The notes: a model not told the origin generated them from the sequence alone. Counted from the stretch's first letter, positions 16,432 to 24,670 are shown. The stretch: 27,875 nucleotides of DNA from Arcicella sp040387735 (GCA_040387735.1 JAZKDE010000123.1:1-27875); one strand, 5' to 3'. A program made the numbers and translations.

Positions 16432-17586
16432 CTAATTTTTATCAGGAACTGTAAGACTAATTCCTAATTCTTTGGCAACCAAAACCAGTTGGTCACTTTG
16501 CTCTCGCAAAGACTTGATTGCGGTTTGAATAATCGTTTTTGAATTAAGAATTGCTTGGTCAAAAGGCTTTGGAATTGCATTAATTGTCGTTGTAGAAGCA
16601 TCTAATTTAGCAATCATTGCAGTATTTTGCGTGGCATTTTTTGCCTTCACTAAATCATCAATTCCTGCTCCATCAATCGTTGTACCATCGGCTTTTTTGT
16701 AACGCCCTAAGTAAACGTTATAAATTCCTAATTCGTCAAAAATAAAGTCGTTTGTTGTGTTATCAGAAAAACAAGAATGTTCATCCTCTTGGTCGCCCGA
16801 TGCTAATACAACGGTCATTCTTTCGCCCGAAAGTTCGCCTTTCGTAAGTTTTCCTAAGCCCAAAAGCATATTTGTTAACGAAGTGGCTTCTTTCCCTACC
16901 GTCGTAAAATCAGCATAGTACACTCCTGTTTTACTATCCCATTGGGTGGCAACTTTCTGCAACGACTCAATCAAAGCATTGGTAACAACCTGTAAATAAG
17001 TCGCTCTACGTTCAGCATTTGTAGCCGTTGAATAATCGGTAAAAGCTCTTCTTCCTGGTGAATCAGCGTATAAATCTTGTCCCCATAATAAAAATTCAAT
17101 CGCATGGTATCCCACTCTTACATCCGTTTCACCTTCCGAACCATTGGCATTAAAAATAATATCTTTAGTGAGAGTTGGATAGGTTTTCAAATCATTAATC
17201 ATGCCGGATGCTAAATCACCTTCAACATAGTCAATATATGCTTCATCAAGTGGCCACGAGTTAATTTCTCCTTCTAATTCTGAGGGTGATGCGTCAATTG
17301 GTCCACCATAAAAACGATAGGCTTCTGTTTGTAAATAGGCAGGACGAGCATCAATCCATGCTTTCTGACAGGCCGCTAAACCCACAGCCGAAGGAGCTTT
17401 GACAAAAGCATCAATCGTAGTTTTAAGATTTTGCACTCCTGCAATCGCATCCGCATAAGAGGCAGAGACAATGGTTGCATAATTTAAAACTACATCCCGT
17501 TGAGTTGTTGTTGGTGTTACTTCATTGGTTTTGCAAGCTGTTAGTAAAGCTCCTAAAATCAATGTTATTGAGAAAATATTTTTCAT
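16432..17586 (-). CDS. Imelysin-family lipoprotein 1
   Basis: This is read from ATG 17586 (384 residues, MKNIFSITLILGALLTAC). That start gives a clean lipoprotein signal with Cys18, while the longer frame back to 17628 would put 14 residues before the signal. The imelysin domain shows WIDARPAYLQTEAYRFYGGP and the GxHxxE signature as GYHAIE (159-164), followed by FLLWGQD. It is the type closest to IrpA/IcmP-like iron-regulated proteins. It is the first gene of a five-gene operon, with a Fur-like double site on its promoter. Its likely role is binding iron or another metal at the envelope for hand-over within the operon's system. Confidence 0.9.
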   Translation of the reverse strand: MKNIFSITLILGALLTACKTNEVTPTTTQRDVVLNYATIVSASYADAIAGVQNLKTTIDAFVKAPSAVGLAACQKAWIDARPAYLQTEAYRFYGGPIDASPSELEGEINSWPLDEAYIDYVEGDLASGMINDLKTYPTLTKDIIFNANGSEGETDVRVGYHAIEFLLWGQDLYADSPGRRAFTDYSTATNAERRATYLQVVTNALIESLQKVATQWDSKTGVYYADFTTVGKEATSLTNMLLGLGKLTKGELSGERMTVVLASGDQEDEHSCFSDNTTNDFIFDELGIYNVYLGRYKKADGTTIDGAGIDDLVKAKNATQNTAMIAKLDASTTTINAIPKPFDQAILNSKTIIQTAIKSLREQSDQLVLVAKELGISLTVPDKN

Positions 17587-17647
17587 TTTATACGACATTA
17601 ATATTAAAGGAATAGTACAAATCAACATTCCTTTATTTTTTACAATA

Positions 17648-17681
17648 CAAATTTAGACTAATTATAAATAAGCAACAAAAT
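17648..17681 (-). promoter_or_regulatory. Promoter of the imelysin operon
   Basis: On the minus strand TAAATTTG (17655-17648) matches TAnnTTTG. Upstream, TTTTGTTG offers a -33 element at 17 bp (TTG) or 20 bp (TTTG) spacing. The transcript start would be near 17641, about 55 nt before the ATG at 17586. Confidence 0.55.
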
Positions 17682-17702
17682 TTATTTAGACTTATTTTAA
17701 AT
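17651..17702. promoter_or_regulatory. Two Fur-like boxes on the imelysin promoter
   Basis: ATTTAGACTAATTATAAAT (17651-17669) and ATTTAGACTTATTTTAAAT (17684-17702) are 9-1-9 imperfect palindromes (7 of 9 pairs each) starting 33 bp apart. The first covers the -7 element and the second lies just upstream of -33. They resemble the boxes before the HmuR-like gene and the ATTTAGAAT-N-ATTCTAAAT form. The rest of 17703-17929 shows no gene or clear signal. Confidence 0.55.
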
Positions 17703-17929
17703 AATAATAAAATGGTTCAAAGCCAAGGCTATTTATGTTATGAAATCAACCCAATTAATTGCTAATTCAGCCATTTGATTAAATGAATTTTTATCAGAAT
17801 TTACTGAAACGTATTTCTTTACTACAAACCCTGTTAATATGACATTGAGACGTAAGTAAAATTGAAGAAAGCTCCACCAAAATCAACAGAAATCTAACCA
17901 GGTTTTGAGAATTATATTTTTGGTTTAAA

Positions 17930-18853
17930 TCATAATTTATTGTTAATCAGATACTTATTCAATAATGCTCGAATGGCAGTCTGGCGATTTTGAGAACTTT
18001 TGATGCCTTTTTTCTTGAATTCTTCAACCAAATCATCAATTTCTTTCCAGAGCATTTTACCCTCATAGGTTTTAGTTTTAATATTCAACCCATTATTTTT
18101 AGCCAATAACTGTCCCCAAACGGCACGAACATCTACCCAATATTCACGGTTTTTAGTCCAAAATTCAGTAGCCAATAGACATTTATCATCATCAATTTTT
18201 AGATAGTCATTAAGTCCTTTTTCCTGTGCTAAAAGTTTATCTCCTGTTTCTGCACGGATAATTTTGTCATTATCTTGTTCATGCAAATAACCATTTTCAG
18301 TTACATGAATACGGTTATTCCTTCGTAAAACTTGGTAATCAGAACGTTTGGTGTATTCTCTTCTTGGCAGTGGAGCATCCGTAATATTTGCCCATAAGTG
18401 TTTTCCATCTTTATGAATCCACGAAGCCGACCCTTCATAGCGTGGCATATCGTTTACTTCAAAAACCTTTTGAGTCCATTGACCTTTTACCTCATTTTTT
18501 GGTAAAATTAAAGACTTCCATTCTGTCCCTTTCTCAAAAGCCAATAAGTCTGTATTTTCGTACACCCAATCTTCTCGCCAATGCTTTATCACCATTGTAT
18601 CATTAATCACCAAAAGGTGCATCAACACCAATTTATCCTTACTTTCTTCATCGACAAAAACCCATTCACGTCCCCCCGTTTTGTAACGGTCATGAAATTT
18701 GTAGTCCTTTTCGGGGGCAAAAGTTTCGGCATAGTTGAATTTCACATCAAAGCAACCACATTGACCTTTTATGGCTCTAAGGTCTTCTGATTTTTGAGCA
18801 TTTACCATGATTGATACTCCCATCAATAACACAGCTAAAGTTATTTTTTTCAT
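17930..18853 (-). CDS. Exported DUF6607-type protein
   Basis: The start is taken at ATG 18853 (307 residues), giving a direct signal peptide (KKITLAVLLMGVSIMVNAQ); the frame extends ten codons further without use. The mature protein starts with a CGCFDVKF segment and has the W/Y/R-rich style (GREWVFVDEESKDKLVLMHLL, HWREDWVYEN, ANITDAPLPRREYTKRSDYQVL) that I recognise as DUF6607, a family of unknown function often found near TonB receptors and PepSY proteins. It is predicted periplasmic. It lies between the PepSY gene and the imelysin operon on the same strand, so a part in iron or haem processing is inferred from context only. Confidence 0.72.
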   Translation of the reverse strand: MKKITLAVLLMGVSIMVNAQKSEDLRAIKGQCGCFDVKFNYAETFAPEKDYKFHDRYKTGGREWVFVDEESKDKLVLMHLLVINDTMVIKHWREDWVYENTDLLAFEKGTEWKSLILPKNEVKGQWTQKVFEVNDMPRYEGSASWIHKDGKHLWANITDAPLPRREYTKRSDYQVLRRNNRIHVTENGYLHEQDNDKIIRAETGDKLLAQEKGLNDYLKIDDDKCLLATEFWTKNREYWVDVRAVWGQLLAKNNGLNIKTKTYEGKMLWKEIDDLVEEFKKKGIKSSQNRQTAIRALLNKYLINNKL

Positions 18854-19049
18854 TTTTAATTTAGGTTTTAAAGTTTCTAACAAAAAGATTGCTTTTTACA
18901 ACCATTTCGGAATCATCATTTATTAGATTTTATTGTCACTCACTTATGATATTTAAGCATATTGGTATTATTCAATTTGTTTATAAAAATTGGTACAGCG
19001 TTCGTTGAAACCAAAAGAGAGTTATTATTCCCCTTTTGCAATGATGGAT

Positions 19050-20288
19050 TTAATCGTGGTTATTTTCAACGATAATTTTGTATTTATCAGAAGAATTTAA
19101 ATAATTCATCTGAGATGATTGCATAGATTGTATTTTAATTATTTTCTTTGATTTATTCCTTTTTCCCAACCAAATAAGAAATCCAGTAATGGGTAAAGTG
19201 GCAGAAATTAAGGAGGCTAAAAAGGCAATAATTTTCCCAGATAAACTCAATATTCTCCCCGTATGAATGTCGTAATTCATCGCTTTCAGTTTGTCTCCAT
19301 TATTTTTGTCCCCAAAAGTATTTGTCATTAATAATTTGGCAGAATATTGGTCAAATTGATATTGCGTACGATTATAATTGAGCTGCTCATTTTCGTAAAC
19401 CCAAAAATTTACCACTCCTTTTTTCTCTTTTGGTATATTGATTGAAAACATTTCCGCATTCTGATTTTGCTTCACTACTTGAGAATACATTCTATCTAAT
19501 GGCAAAACCTTCCTCGTTGGCTGCAGAGTATCTGATAATACAGGCTTAAGTTTCTTGGTTTTTGCCCCTGCATTTGTTACCCAAGCAACACTATTTTCTA
19601 CCCAATCAAACGACCATGTTAATCCCGTTAAGGCAATGACTAAAAGGAAAAAAGAACTATAAAAACCAAGAATATTATGTAAGTCATAGTTTTTCCGCTT
19701 CCATTTGGTTGTGTATTTCCACTGAAAAGATAATCGTCGTTTTAGGGCAGCAACATTTTGGGGCAGCCATAGTACAATACCAGAAATCAATATTATTACA
19801 AAAATCAACACTGCTATTCCTGTTATGAGTGAACCAATTTCTTTTCTCAAAAGTAGGTTTCGGTGTAAGGCAAGTACGATTCTAAAAAATTCAAACTTCA
19901 CATCTTCGTTTGCAATTACTTTACCTGTATAAGGATTCATATACACCATCTTGAAATACTCAAGTTCTCCAAAATAAGTGTATGCCTTTGAATTTCTTTT
20001 AATGGTAGGTCTGAATGTAACAGAACGATTTGCTTCGATTGGAATTTCTATATTCTGAATTGGATGCTCTTTTCCTACCGTCGCTTGAGCAATTTTGTAC
20101 AATTCTGAAATTGGTTTTTTATGCCCTCCGAAAGGCACATCTACATATATCTTATCTTTGAAAAAAAACAATTTTAGTTCATCTTCAAAGACATAAATAC
20201 AGCCCGTAATGCTTATAATAGTTACAATTAGCCCAGATGAAAGCCCAAGCCAAAGGTGAATAATATGATTAATTTTCTTGAAATTCAT
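19050..20288 (-). CDS. PepSY-associated membrane protein (siderophore/haem reductase-like)
   Basis: The 412-residue protein has four predicted membrane segments: about 12-33, 152-176, 206-228 and one near 355-380. Between them are two periplasmic PepSY-like regions, including YMNPYTGKVI at 116-125. Histidines typical of the family lie at the membrane borders: His11, His142 (LALHRNLL), His204 (YDLHNILG) and one in NYDIHTGRIL. These resemble haem ligands proposed for FoxB/PiuB-like inner-membrane ferrisiderophore reductases. It is divergent from the HmuR-like receptor and upstream of the DUF6607-type gene (166 bp), fitting a role in releasing iron after outer-membrane uptake. The electron donor and substrate are unknown. 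Confidence 0.85.
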   Translation of the reverse strand: MNFKKINHIIHLWLGLSSGLIVTIISITGCIYVFEDELKLFFFKDKIYVDVPFGGHKKPISELYKIAQATVGKEHPIQNIEIPIEANRSVTFRPTIKRNSKAYTYFGELEYFKMVYMNPYTGKVIANEDVKFEFFRIVLALHRNLLLRKEIGSLITGIAVLIFVIILISGIVLWLPQNVAALKRRLSFQWKYTTKWKRKNYDLHNILGFYSSFFLLVIALTGLTWSFDWVENSVAWVTNAGAKTKKLKPVLSDTLQPTRKVLPLDRMYSQVVKQNQNAEMFSINIPKEKKGVVNFWVYENEQLNYNRTQYQFDQYSAKLLMTNTFGDKNNGDKLKAMNYDIHTGRILSLSGKIIAFLASLISATLPITGFLIWLGKRNKSKKIIKIQSMQSSQMNYLNSSDKYKIIVENNHD

Positions 20289-20529
20289 AATTTAAGATTT
20301 AAAAATGTATCCAACATAAAACATGGCGTTTCCTAAAGAATCAGGTTAAATCATATTCGGGTCGACTTATGAAATGAGATATAATTTGTTTTCGATCTTT
20401 GTCTATTTCGTTGATAATTTATCCTTGTATTCTGAATGAAAGAATAGCGATTAAACAACTAATATTATTTGTATATAAATGCTTCATTATACTTGATTTT
20501 TATGGATTTGATTTTGCAAAGTTTGACAC

Positions 20530-20581
20530 TATTTAGAATAATTCCAAATAAATTGTCTTTTATTTGGAATTATTCTAAATA
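20530..20581. promoter_or_regulatory. Double Fur-like operator forming a perfect inverted repeat
   Basis: Two 19-bp 9-1-9 boxes, ATTTAGAATAATTCCAAAT (20531-20549) and ATTTGGAATTATTCTAAAT (20562-20580), are exact reverse complements. With flanks they form a perfect 23-bp inverted repeat (20530-20552 and 20559-20581) around a 6-nt loop. Each box is itself a palindrome with one mismatch. The second lies between the -33 and -7 elements, as expected for repression. The rest of 20289-20529 shows no gene. Confidence 0.65.
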
Positions 20582-20595
20582 ACATATTACCTTTG
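20563..20595 (+). promoter_or_regulatory. Promoter of the HmuR-like operon
   Basis: TTTG (20563-20566), a 21-bp spacer and TACCTTTG (20588-20595) match the Bacteroidota consensus. Transcription would begin near 20601, which places the ATG at 20598 upstream of the transcript and favours ATG 20631 as the start. Confidence 0.6.
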
Positions 20596-20630
20596 TCATG
20601 TCAAAAGCATCCATCAACAAAATAAAACAG

Positions 20631-22721
20631 ATGAGAATTCTATTCAAAATAATTTTAACTACCTGTATAACAAATATTTATGCACAGGATAAAACTATTT
20701 TGGATAGTCTTTCTCATAAAAATTTAGAGGAAGTAGTGGTTACTGCTACTCGGAATGAGCGAAAGTTAGGTTCAGTACCCATGTCTGTCATGTTGATTGG
20801 GCAAAAACAAATTAAATCAATGGGTTCTCTCAGATTAAATGATGTTTTGGCAGAGCAAACGGGATTATTTATTCAGAATGACCACGGCCAAGGCGTTCAA
20901 ATTCAAGGATTTAGCCCTGACTATACCCTTATTTTGGTAGATGGAGAACCCGTAATTGGGCGTACAGCGGGAACATTAGAACTTTCTCGTTTGGCAGTTG
21001 GTAATATTAAACAAATTGAAATTGTTAAAGGTCCTTCGTCAAGTTTGTACGGCTCAGAAGCATTGGCGGGTGTAATTAATATTATCACGAACCGACCAGA
21101 TATTTCAAAAGGAGATTTATCCATTCGGTACGGAACAAATAATACCATTGATTTATCAGGAAATGTTAGTCTGAAGGTGAAGAAATTAGGGCTTAATTTA
21201 TTTTTAAATCATTATAGAACAGAAGGTTACGACTTTTCACCCGAAGTTTTTGGAGCAACAGTCTCGCCCTTTCGAAATTATACTTTTAGTCCTAAATTAA
21301 GTTATAATTTTTCGGAAAAATTAAAATTTAGTATCTCAGGAAGGTATTTTACAGAAACACAAGACAATCTTTTTTTAGTAGGAAACGATAAAATTGGCGG
21401 TTTTGGAGAAGTAAAAGATTGGAGTTTAAACCCGATTATTCGATTTTCGGTTAATCCAAGACTAAAATTAAACGTAAGATACTATACGTCTCAGTATAAA
21501 ACGAAAGCGACTTTAATTTATCTGAAAAACAGTAACGTATATGATGATACGTTCTTTAACCAAACCTTTCAACGCCCCGAAATTCAAGCGGATTATTCGC
21601 TCAACGCCAAACATAATTTTACGTTTGGGGCGGGCAAAATTTGGGAAAGTGTTGAGGCAACTCGTTACGATGATACCAAGAAATTTGAAACAACCTATGG
21701 CTTTTTTCAATACGAAAACACGCAATTTAATCACCTAAACCTAACCATCGGGGGGCGTTTTGACACTCATTCAGCTTACCAATCTCAGTTTAGTCCCAAG
21801 TTATCGGCGGCTTATGAGTTATCTCCCAAAATTACTTTACGGGGGGCGGTTGGTGTGGGTTTCAAAGCCCCTGATTTCAGACAATTATACCTCAATTTTA
21901 CTAATGCAGTGGCTGGTTATAGTGTATTAGGTACGCAAGAAATAGCCCAAGGAATAGCTCGTTTACAAGCCGAAAAACAGATTTCAGAAGTCCTTTTTGA
22001 TGTCACTAAATTAGGCGAATTAAAAGCGGAGAGTTCATTAGCGTATAATTTTGGAGGAACAGTAGGTTTAAATAACACGCTGAAAATCAACATAAATACT
22101 TTCAGAAATGATATTAATAATTTGATCCAAACCCAAGCCATTGCCCGAAAAATCAATGGACAAAATGTATTTAGTTATCTCAATTTAAACAAGGTATTTA
22201 CTCAGGGGATTGAAATGGACATCAGTAAGCAATTTGTTGCGGACAATCATAGCTTAACGATTTCTATGGGTTATCAATTTTTGGAAGCGAAAGATAAAGA
22301 CATTGTTGAAAAAATAGAACGTGGTGAGGTATTTAGGCGTGACCCCGAAACTTTTGTAACAGTACGGGTGAAGCCATCGGAGTATGAAGGACTTTTTAAT
22401 AGGTCGAAGCATTCTGGAAATATAAAATTATTCTACGAAAATCAAGAAAGGCACATAACTTCTTCATTAAGAGGGATTTACAGAAGTAGATATGGTTTTG
22501 CAGATTTTAATGGTAACGAAATTGCTGATACCGATAATGAATTTGTAAACGGTTTTATGACTTGGAATTTTGCCATTAGTAAAACTTTTAAAGAAATTTA
22601 TCGCCTGCAAATCGGTATGGATAATGTTCTCGGATACACAGATTCTCAACGAATTCCAAACTTAGCGGGCAGACTAATTTGGGTATGTTTAGGGCTGAGT
22701 CTGGAGAAGAAAAAACAATAA
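20631..22721 (+). CDS. HmuR-like TonB-dependent haem/iron receptor
   Basis: The 696 residues are read from ATG 20631 (MRILFKIILTT..IYAQ); an upstream in-frame ATG at 20598 lies within the promoter. A TonB-box-like EEVVVTATR follows the signal peptide, then a plug (GSLRLNDVLAEQTGLFIQ, GQGVQIQGFSPDYTLILVDGEP, IEIVKGPSSSLYGSEALAGVINI) and barrel. A FKAPDFRQLYLNFTN segment (about residue 411) corresponds to the FRAP-type box of haem receptors. The operon also encodes a HmuY-like lipoprotein, its usual partner in Porphyromonas (HmuR/HmuY). A terminator-like hairpin lies between it and the next gene. Haem is the best guess; other ferric complexes are possible. Confidence 0.88.
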   Translation: MRILFKIILTTCITNIYAQDKTILDSLSHKNLEEVVVTATRNERKLGSVPMSVMLIGQKQIKSMGSLRLNDVLAEQTGLFIQNDHGQGVQIQGFSPDYTLILVDGEPVIGRTAGTLELSRLAVGNIKQIEIVKGPSSSLYGSEALAGVINIITNRPDISKGDLSIRYGTNNTIDLSGNVSLKVKKLGLNLFLNHYRTEGYDFSPEVFGATVSPFRNYTFSPKLSYNFSEKLKFSISGRYFTETQDNLFLVGNDKIGGFGEVKDWSLNPIIRFSVNPRLKLNVRYYTSQYKTKATLIYLKNSNVYDDTFFNQTFQRPEIQADYSLNAKHNFTFGAGKIWESVEATRYDDTKKFETTYGFFQYENTQFNHLNLTIGGRFDTHSAYQSQFSPKLSAAYELSPKITLRGAVGVGFKAPDFRQLYLNFTNAVAGYSVLGTQEIAQGIARLQAEKQISEVLFDVTKLGELKAESSLAYNFGGTVGLNNTLKININTFRNDINNLIQTQAIARKINGQNVFSYLNLNKVFTQGIEMDISKQFVADNHSLTISMGYQFLEAKDKDIVEKIERGEVFRRDPETFVTVRVKPSEYEGLFNRSKHSGNIKLFYENQERHITSSLRGIYRSRYGFADFNGNEIADTDNEFVNGFMTWNFAISKTFKEIYRLQIGMDNVLGYTDSQRIPNLAGRLIWVCLGLSLEKKKQ

Positions 22722-22842
22722 TCGTAAAAGATGGGATAGAAATGTCAAAAGCTATGTCCATGATTTTGGGGTAATATTTCTGCTTTGTGGAGAATATTCT
22801 TTGGCAACTTATTGGAGAATTATTAACGCTAATGATTCTCAC

Positions 22843-22878
22843 AAACAGCCTCGATGCTGTTGGGGCTGTTTATTTTTT
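22843..22878 (+). terminator. Hairpin with T-run after the receptor gene
   Basis: AAACAGCC (22843-22850) pairs with GGCTGTTT (22864-22871), followed by ATTTTTT. It would end part of the receptor transcript and reduce expression of the genes behind it. Confidence 0.55.
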
Positions 22879-22953
22879 CGGAAGTATAAACGATTTACTG
22901 AAAACAAGTAATGAAAATTCCGTTATCTATTATCGAACCTGTTTAATCTTTCT

Positions 22954-23319
22954 ATGAGTATGAAAACACAAAACCAAACACACGGATACCAAGTTTTGGT
23001 ACAAACTGCTGATTCTTACGTTATGCAATGTCTGTGTTGCACTAAAATTGAAGTGAAATACAAAAATATAATGTTAGCTTTTGAATGGGCAGACCTTGTT
23101 ACTTTCCTTCAAAGATTGAATTTAGCCCCACCCAATGAGCTATGCTATTTAGTTGAAATTGTAAATATGCAGTGTTATCCAGCTTTGAAAGTAGGAGTTT
23201 CTTTATCTGGTATCTTTTTAACAATCAACGAGTTAGACGAATTTAAAAACCTTCTAACAACTGCCTGTGAACGGATGGATTTAGAGTTGATATTCAGAAA
23301 TACCATAATGGATAATTAA
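22954..23319 (+). CDS. Small cytosolic protein, DUF6686-like
   Basis: This 121-residue protein has no signal peptide or membrane segment. Its start, YQVLVQTADSYVMQCLCCTKIEV, carries a CxxC pair (CLCC) in a beta-rich context like the small Bacteroidota family I know as DUF6686, whose function is unknown. The family link is tentative. Further cysteines occur (in ELCYL, MQCYP and TACER). It starts a tight set of three genes (next starts 1 bp after its stop) behind the HmuR-like receptor. Metal or iron-sulphur-related regulation would fit the place but is not shown. Either ATG 22954 or 22960 could start it. Confidence 0.72.
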   Translation: MSMKTQNQTHGYQVLVQTADSYVMQCLCCTKIEVKYKNIMLAFEWADLVTFLQRLNLAPPNELCYLVEIVNMQCYPALKVGVSLSGIFLTINELDEFKNLLTTACERMDLELIFRNTIMDN

Positions 23320-23320
23320 G

Positions 23321-23734
23321 ATGATACAAATCTCGAAACACCAGCAATGTCCCGTTCTGACTCTCAAAATGGGACAAGTAACCACCATCGAAGATACCAA
23401 AATGTATCTTTCTGAAATTACGAATAACCTTAAAATTCAAGAGAAATTTGGACTTCTTTTTGATTTTTCTGCGGGGCAACCAGAAAAGGAGCGGGGTGTT
23501 TTGAAACTCGAAAATGAATGGTTTAGGGGATATAAAAAGGAATTTAAGGAAGAATGTTTCGGCGTTGCGATGATTTCAAAATCACATTTCCCCCTTGCTA
23601 TTTGGAAAAATATTGCCGCTTGTTTAGCCCGCAGAACTTATGGTTGCGAAGTCGGCATTTTTGAGAATCGGACGGATGCTCAAATGTGGCTGATGGATAA
23701 ATATTTATATTCTCAAACAAAATTAAATAAATAG
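23321..23734 (+). CDS. Small cytosolic protein, possibly SpoIIAA/STAS-like
   Basis: The 137-residue soluble protein has alternating strands and amphipathic helices. The pattern LKMGQVTTIEDTKMYLSEI, then FGLLFDFSAG, then FGVAMISKSHFPLAIWKN and a closing IFENRTDAQMWL, resembles SpoIIAA-like/STAS folds in which a strand-helix unit binds nucleotides or partners. No catalytic residues are evident and I do not recognise a named family. It is separated by 1 bp from the gene before and by 4 bp from the gene after, so all three should be made together under the Fur-like promoter of the receptor, unless an internal promoter exists. Confidence 0.7.
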   Translation: MIQISKHQQCPVLTLKMGQVTTIEDTKMYLSEITNNLKIQEKFGLLFDFSAGQPEKERGVLKLENEWFRGYKKEFKEECFGVAMISKSHFPLAIWKNIAACLARRTYGCEVGIFENRTDAQMWLMDKYLYSQTKLNK

Positions 23735-23738
23735 AATC

Positions 23739-23951
23739 ATGGAAACCTTAATGTTAAAAACCAATATTACCTCACCCATTGGTATTCAAGCAATTTGGGA
23801 TGCTCTCAAATCATTAGGAATTTATCAGTTCAACATTGACTTTCAGGGAGTTGATAAAATTTTAAAAATTGTTACTGAACGGATAATTACCATAGAAAGT
23901 ATTATTCATACGATTCAAAATTTAGGCTATCAATGTGAACAATTATCGTGA
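23739..23951 (+). CDS. Small HMA-like protein without CxxC (paralogue)
   Basis: The 70-residue protein has the ferredoxin-like pattern of heavy-metal-associated domains: LMLKTNITSPIGIQAIWDAL, QFNIDFQGVDKILKIVT, IESIIHTIQNLGYQCEQL. The CxxC between strand 1 and helix 1 is replaced by NITSPIG, and its single cysteine is near the C-terminus at the same place as in the related 75-residue protein at 8235-8462. It follows the STAS-like gene by 4 bp and precedes the HmuY-like gene by 94 bp. It may have lost metal binding and act as a sensor or adaptor. Confidence 0.75.
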   Translation: METLMLKTNITSPIGIQAIWDALKSLGIYQFNIDFQGVDKILKIVTERIITIESIIHTIQNLGYQCEQLS

Positions 23952-24045
23952 TAAAATTGTCTGAAGACAAATCGTGAATACCCCATTATCTTTTTCAAAA
24001 TCGGAGTGACGAATCGCTCTCAGTACTAATAAATTAATCAAAACA

Positions 24046-24666
24046 ATGAACTTACTGACAAAAATTATCATCTGCGGACTTTCTTCTGTGGCATCTTTTA
24101 GCGCTTGTAAAAAAGACGAAGTCGTCGTGAAGAACCCTATAAAATCTGAAACGGTCAAAGATTTAGCCGCCGACCCAACTACTATTTCTGGAACAGGGCA
24201 GCCTGTGGCATTAGGAAAATACACTTTTTATAGCTTTAAAAATGGCATTATTCTCAATAGTGATTCTGCCAGCAATAAATGGGATGTTGCTTTTAAGGCT
24301 ACCACAATCATCACCAACGGCGGAACATCAGGAATAGGACAGGGTGGGGCAGTAGTTTTGAGTGGTATTTTTGACGAAATTAACGAAGTTCCTGCTTCAT
24401 CCGCTTTTGTGCAAGATACCAAAACTGTATTGGCCATTCCTACGGGGTCGGGCAAAGGTTGGTACAATTATGACGGTGCTACCAATATTATTTCACCTAT
24501 TGCAGGTAAAGTTTTCTTGATAAAAACAGGCGAGGGCAAATATGCTAAAATGGAAATTTTGAGTTATTACAAAGGAACTCCTGCCAAACCCGATGCCAGT
24601 AGTTCATCCCGTTATTATACCTTTAGGTATGTTTATCAACCCGACGGAAGTTTACTATTCAACTAA
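24046..24666 (+). CDS. HmuY-family lipoprotein
   Basis: The 206-residue protein has a lipoprotein-type signal with Cys21 (FSACKKDE). The single beta-rich HmuY domain shows FYSFKNG (61-67), KWDVAFKATTIITNGG (78-93), GIGQGGAVVLSG (97-107), GSGKGWYNY (134-142) and GKVFLIKTGEGKYAKMEI (154-171). HmuY proteins capture haem outside the cell for the HmuR receptor. Here there is no histidine in the whole protein, and only one methionine (Met169) outside the signal region. The two His ligands of the Porphyromonas protein and the Met pair of some relatives are therefore missing. Binding of haem in another way, or of another ligand, must be considered. Confidence 0.85.
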   Translation: MNLLTKIIICGLSSVASFSACKKDEVVVKNPIKSETVKDLAADPTTISGTGQPVALGKYTFYSFKNGIILNSDSASNKWDVAFKATTIITNGGTSGIGQGGAVVLSGIFDEINEVPASSAFVQDTKTVLAIPTGSGKGWYNYDGATNIISPIAGKVFLIKTGEGKYAKMEILSYYKGTPAKPDASSSSRYYTFRYVYQPDGSLLFN

Positions 24667-24670
24667 TACG

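Noticed and set aside
17587..17628. Longer start for imelysin 1
   Set aside because: It would place 14 extra residues before a complete lipoprotein signal. The ATG at 17586 is preferred.
20598..20630. Longer start for the HmuR-like receptor
   Set aside because: The ATG lies 3 bp after the -7 element, before the likely transcript start, and the extension precedes a good signal peptide.
23957..23970. Small hairpin TTGTC-TGAA-GACAA before the HmuY-like gene
   Set aside because: A 5-bp stem without a T-run is too weak to call a terminator or riboswitch.
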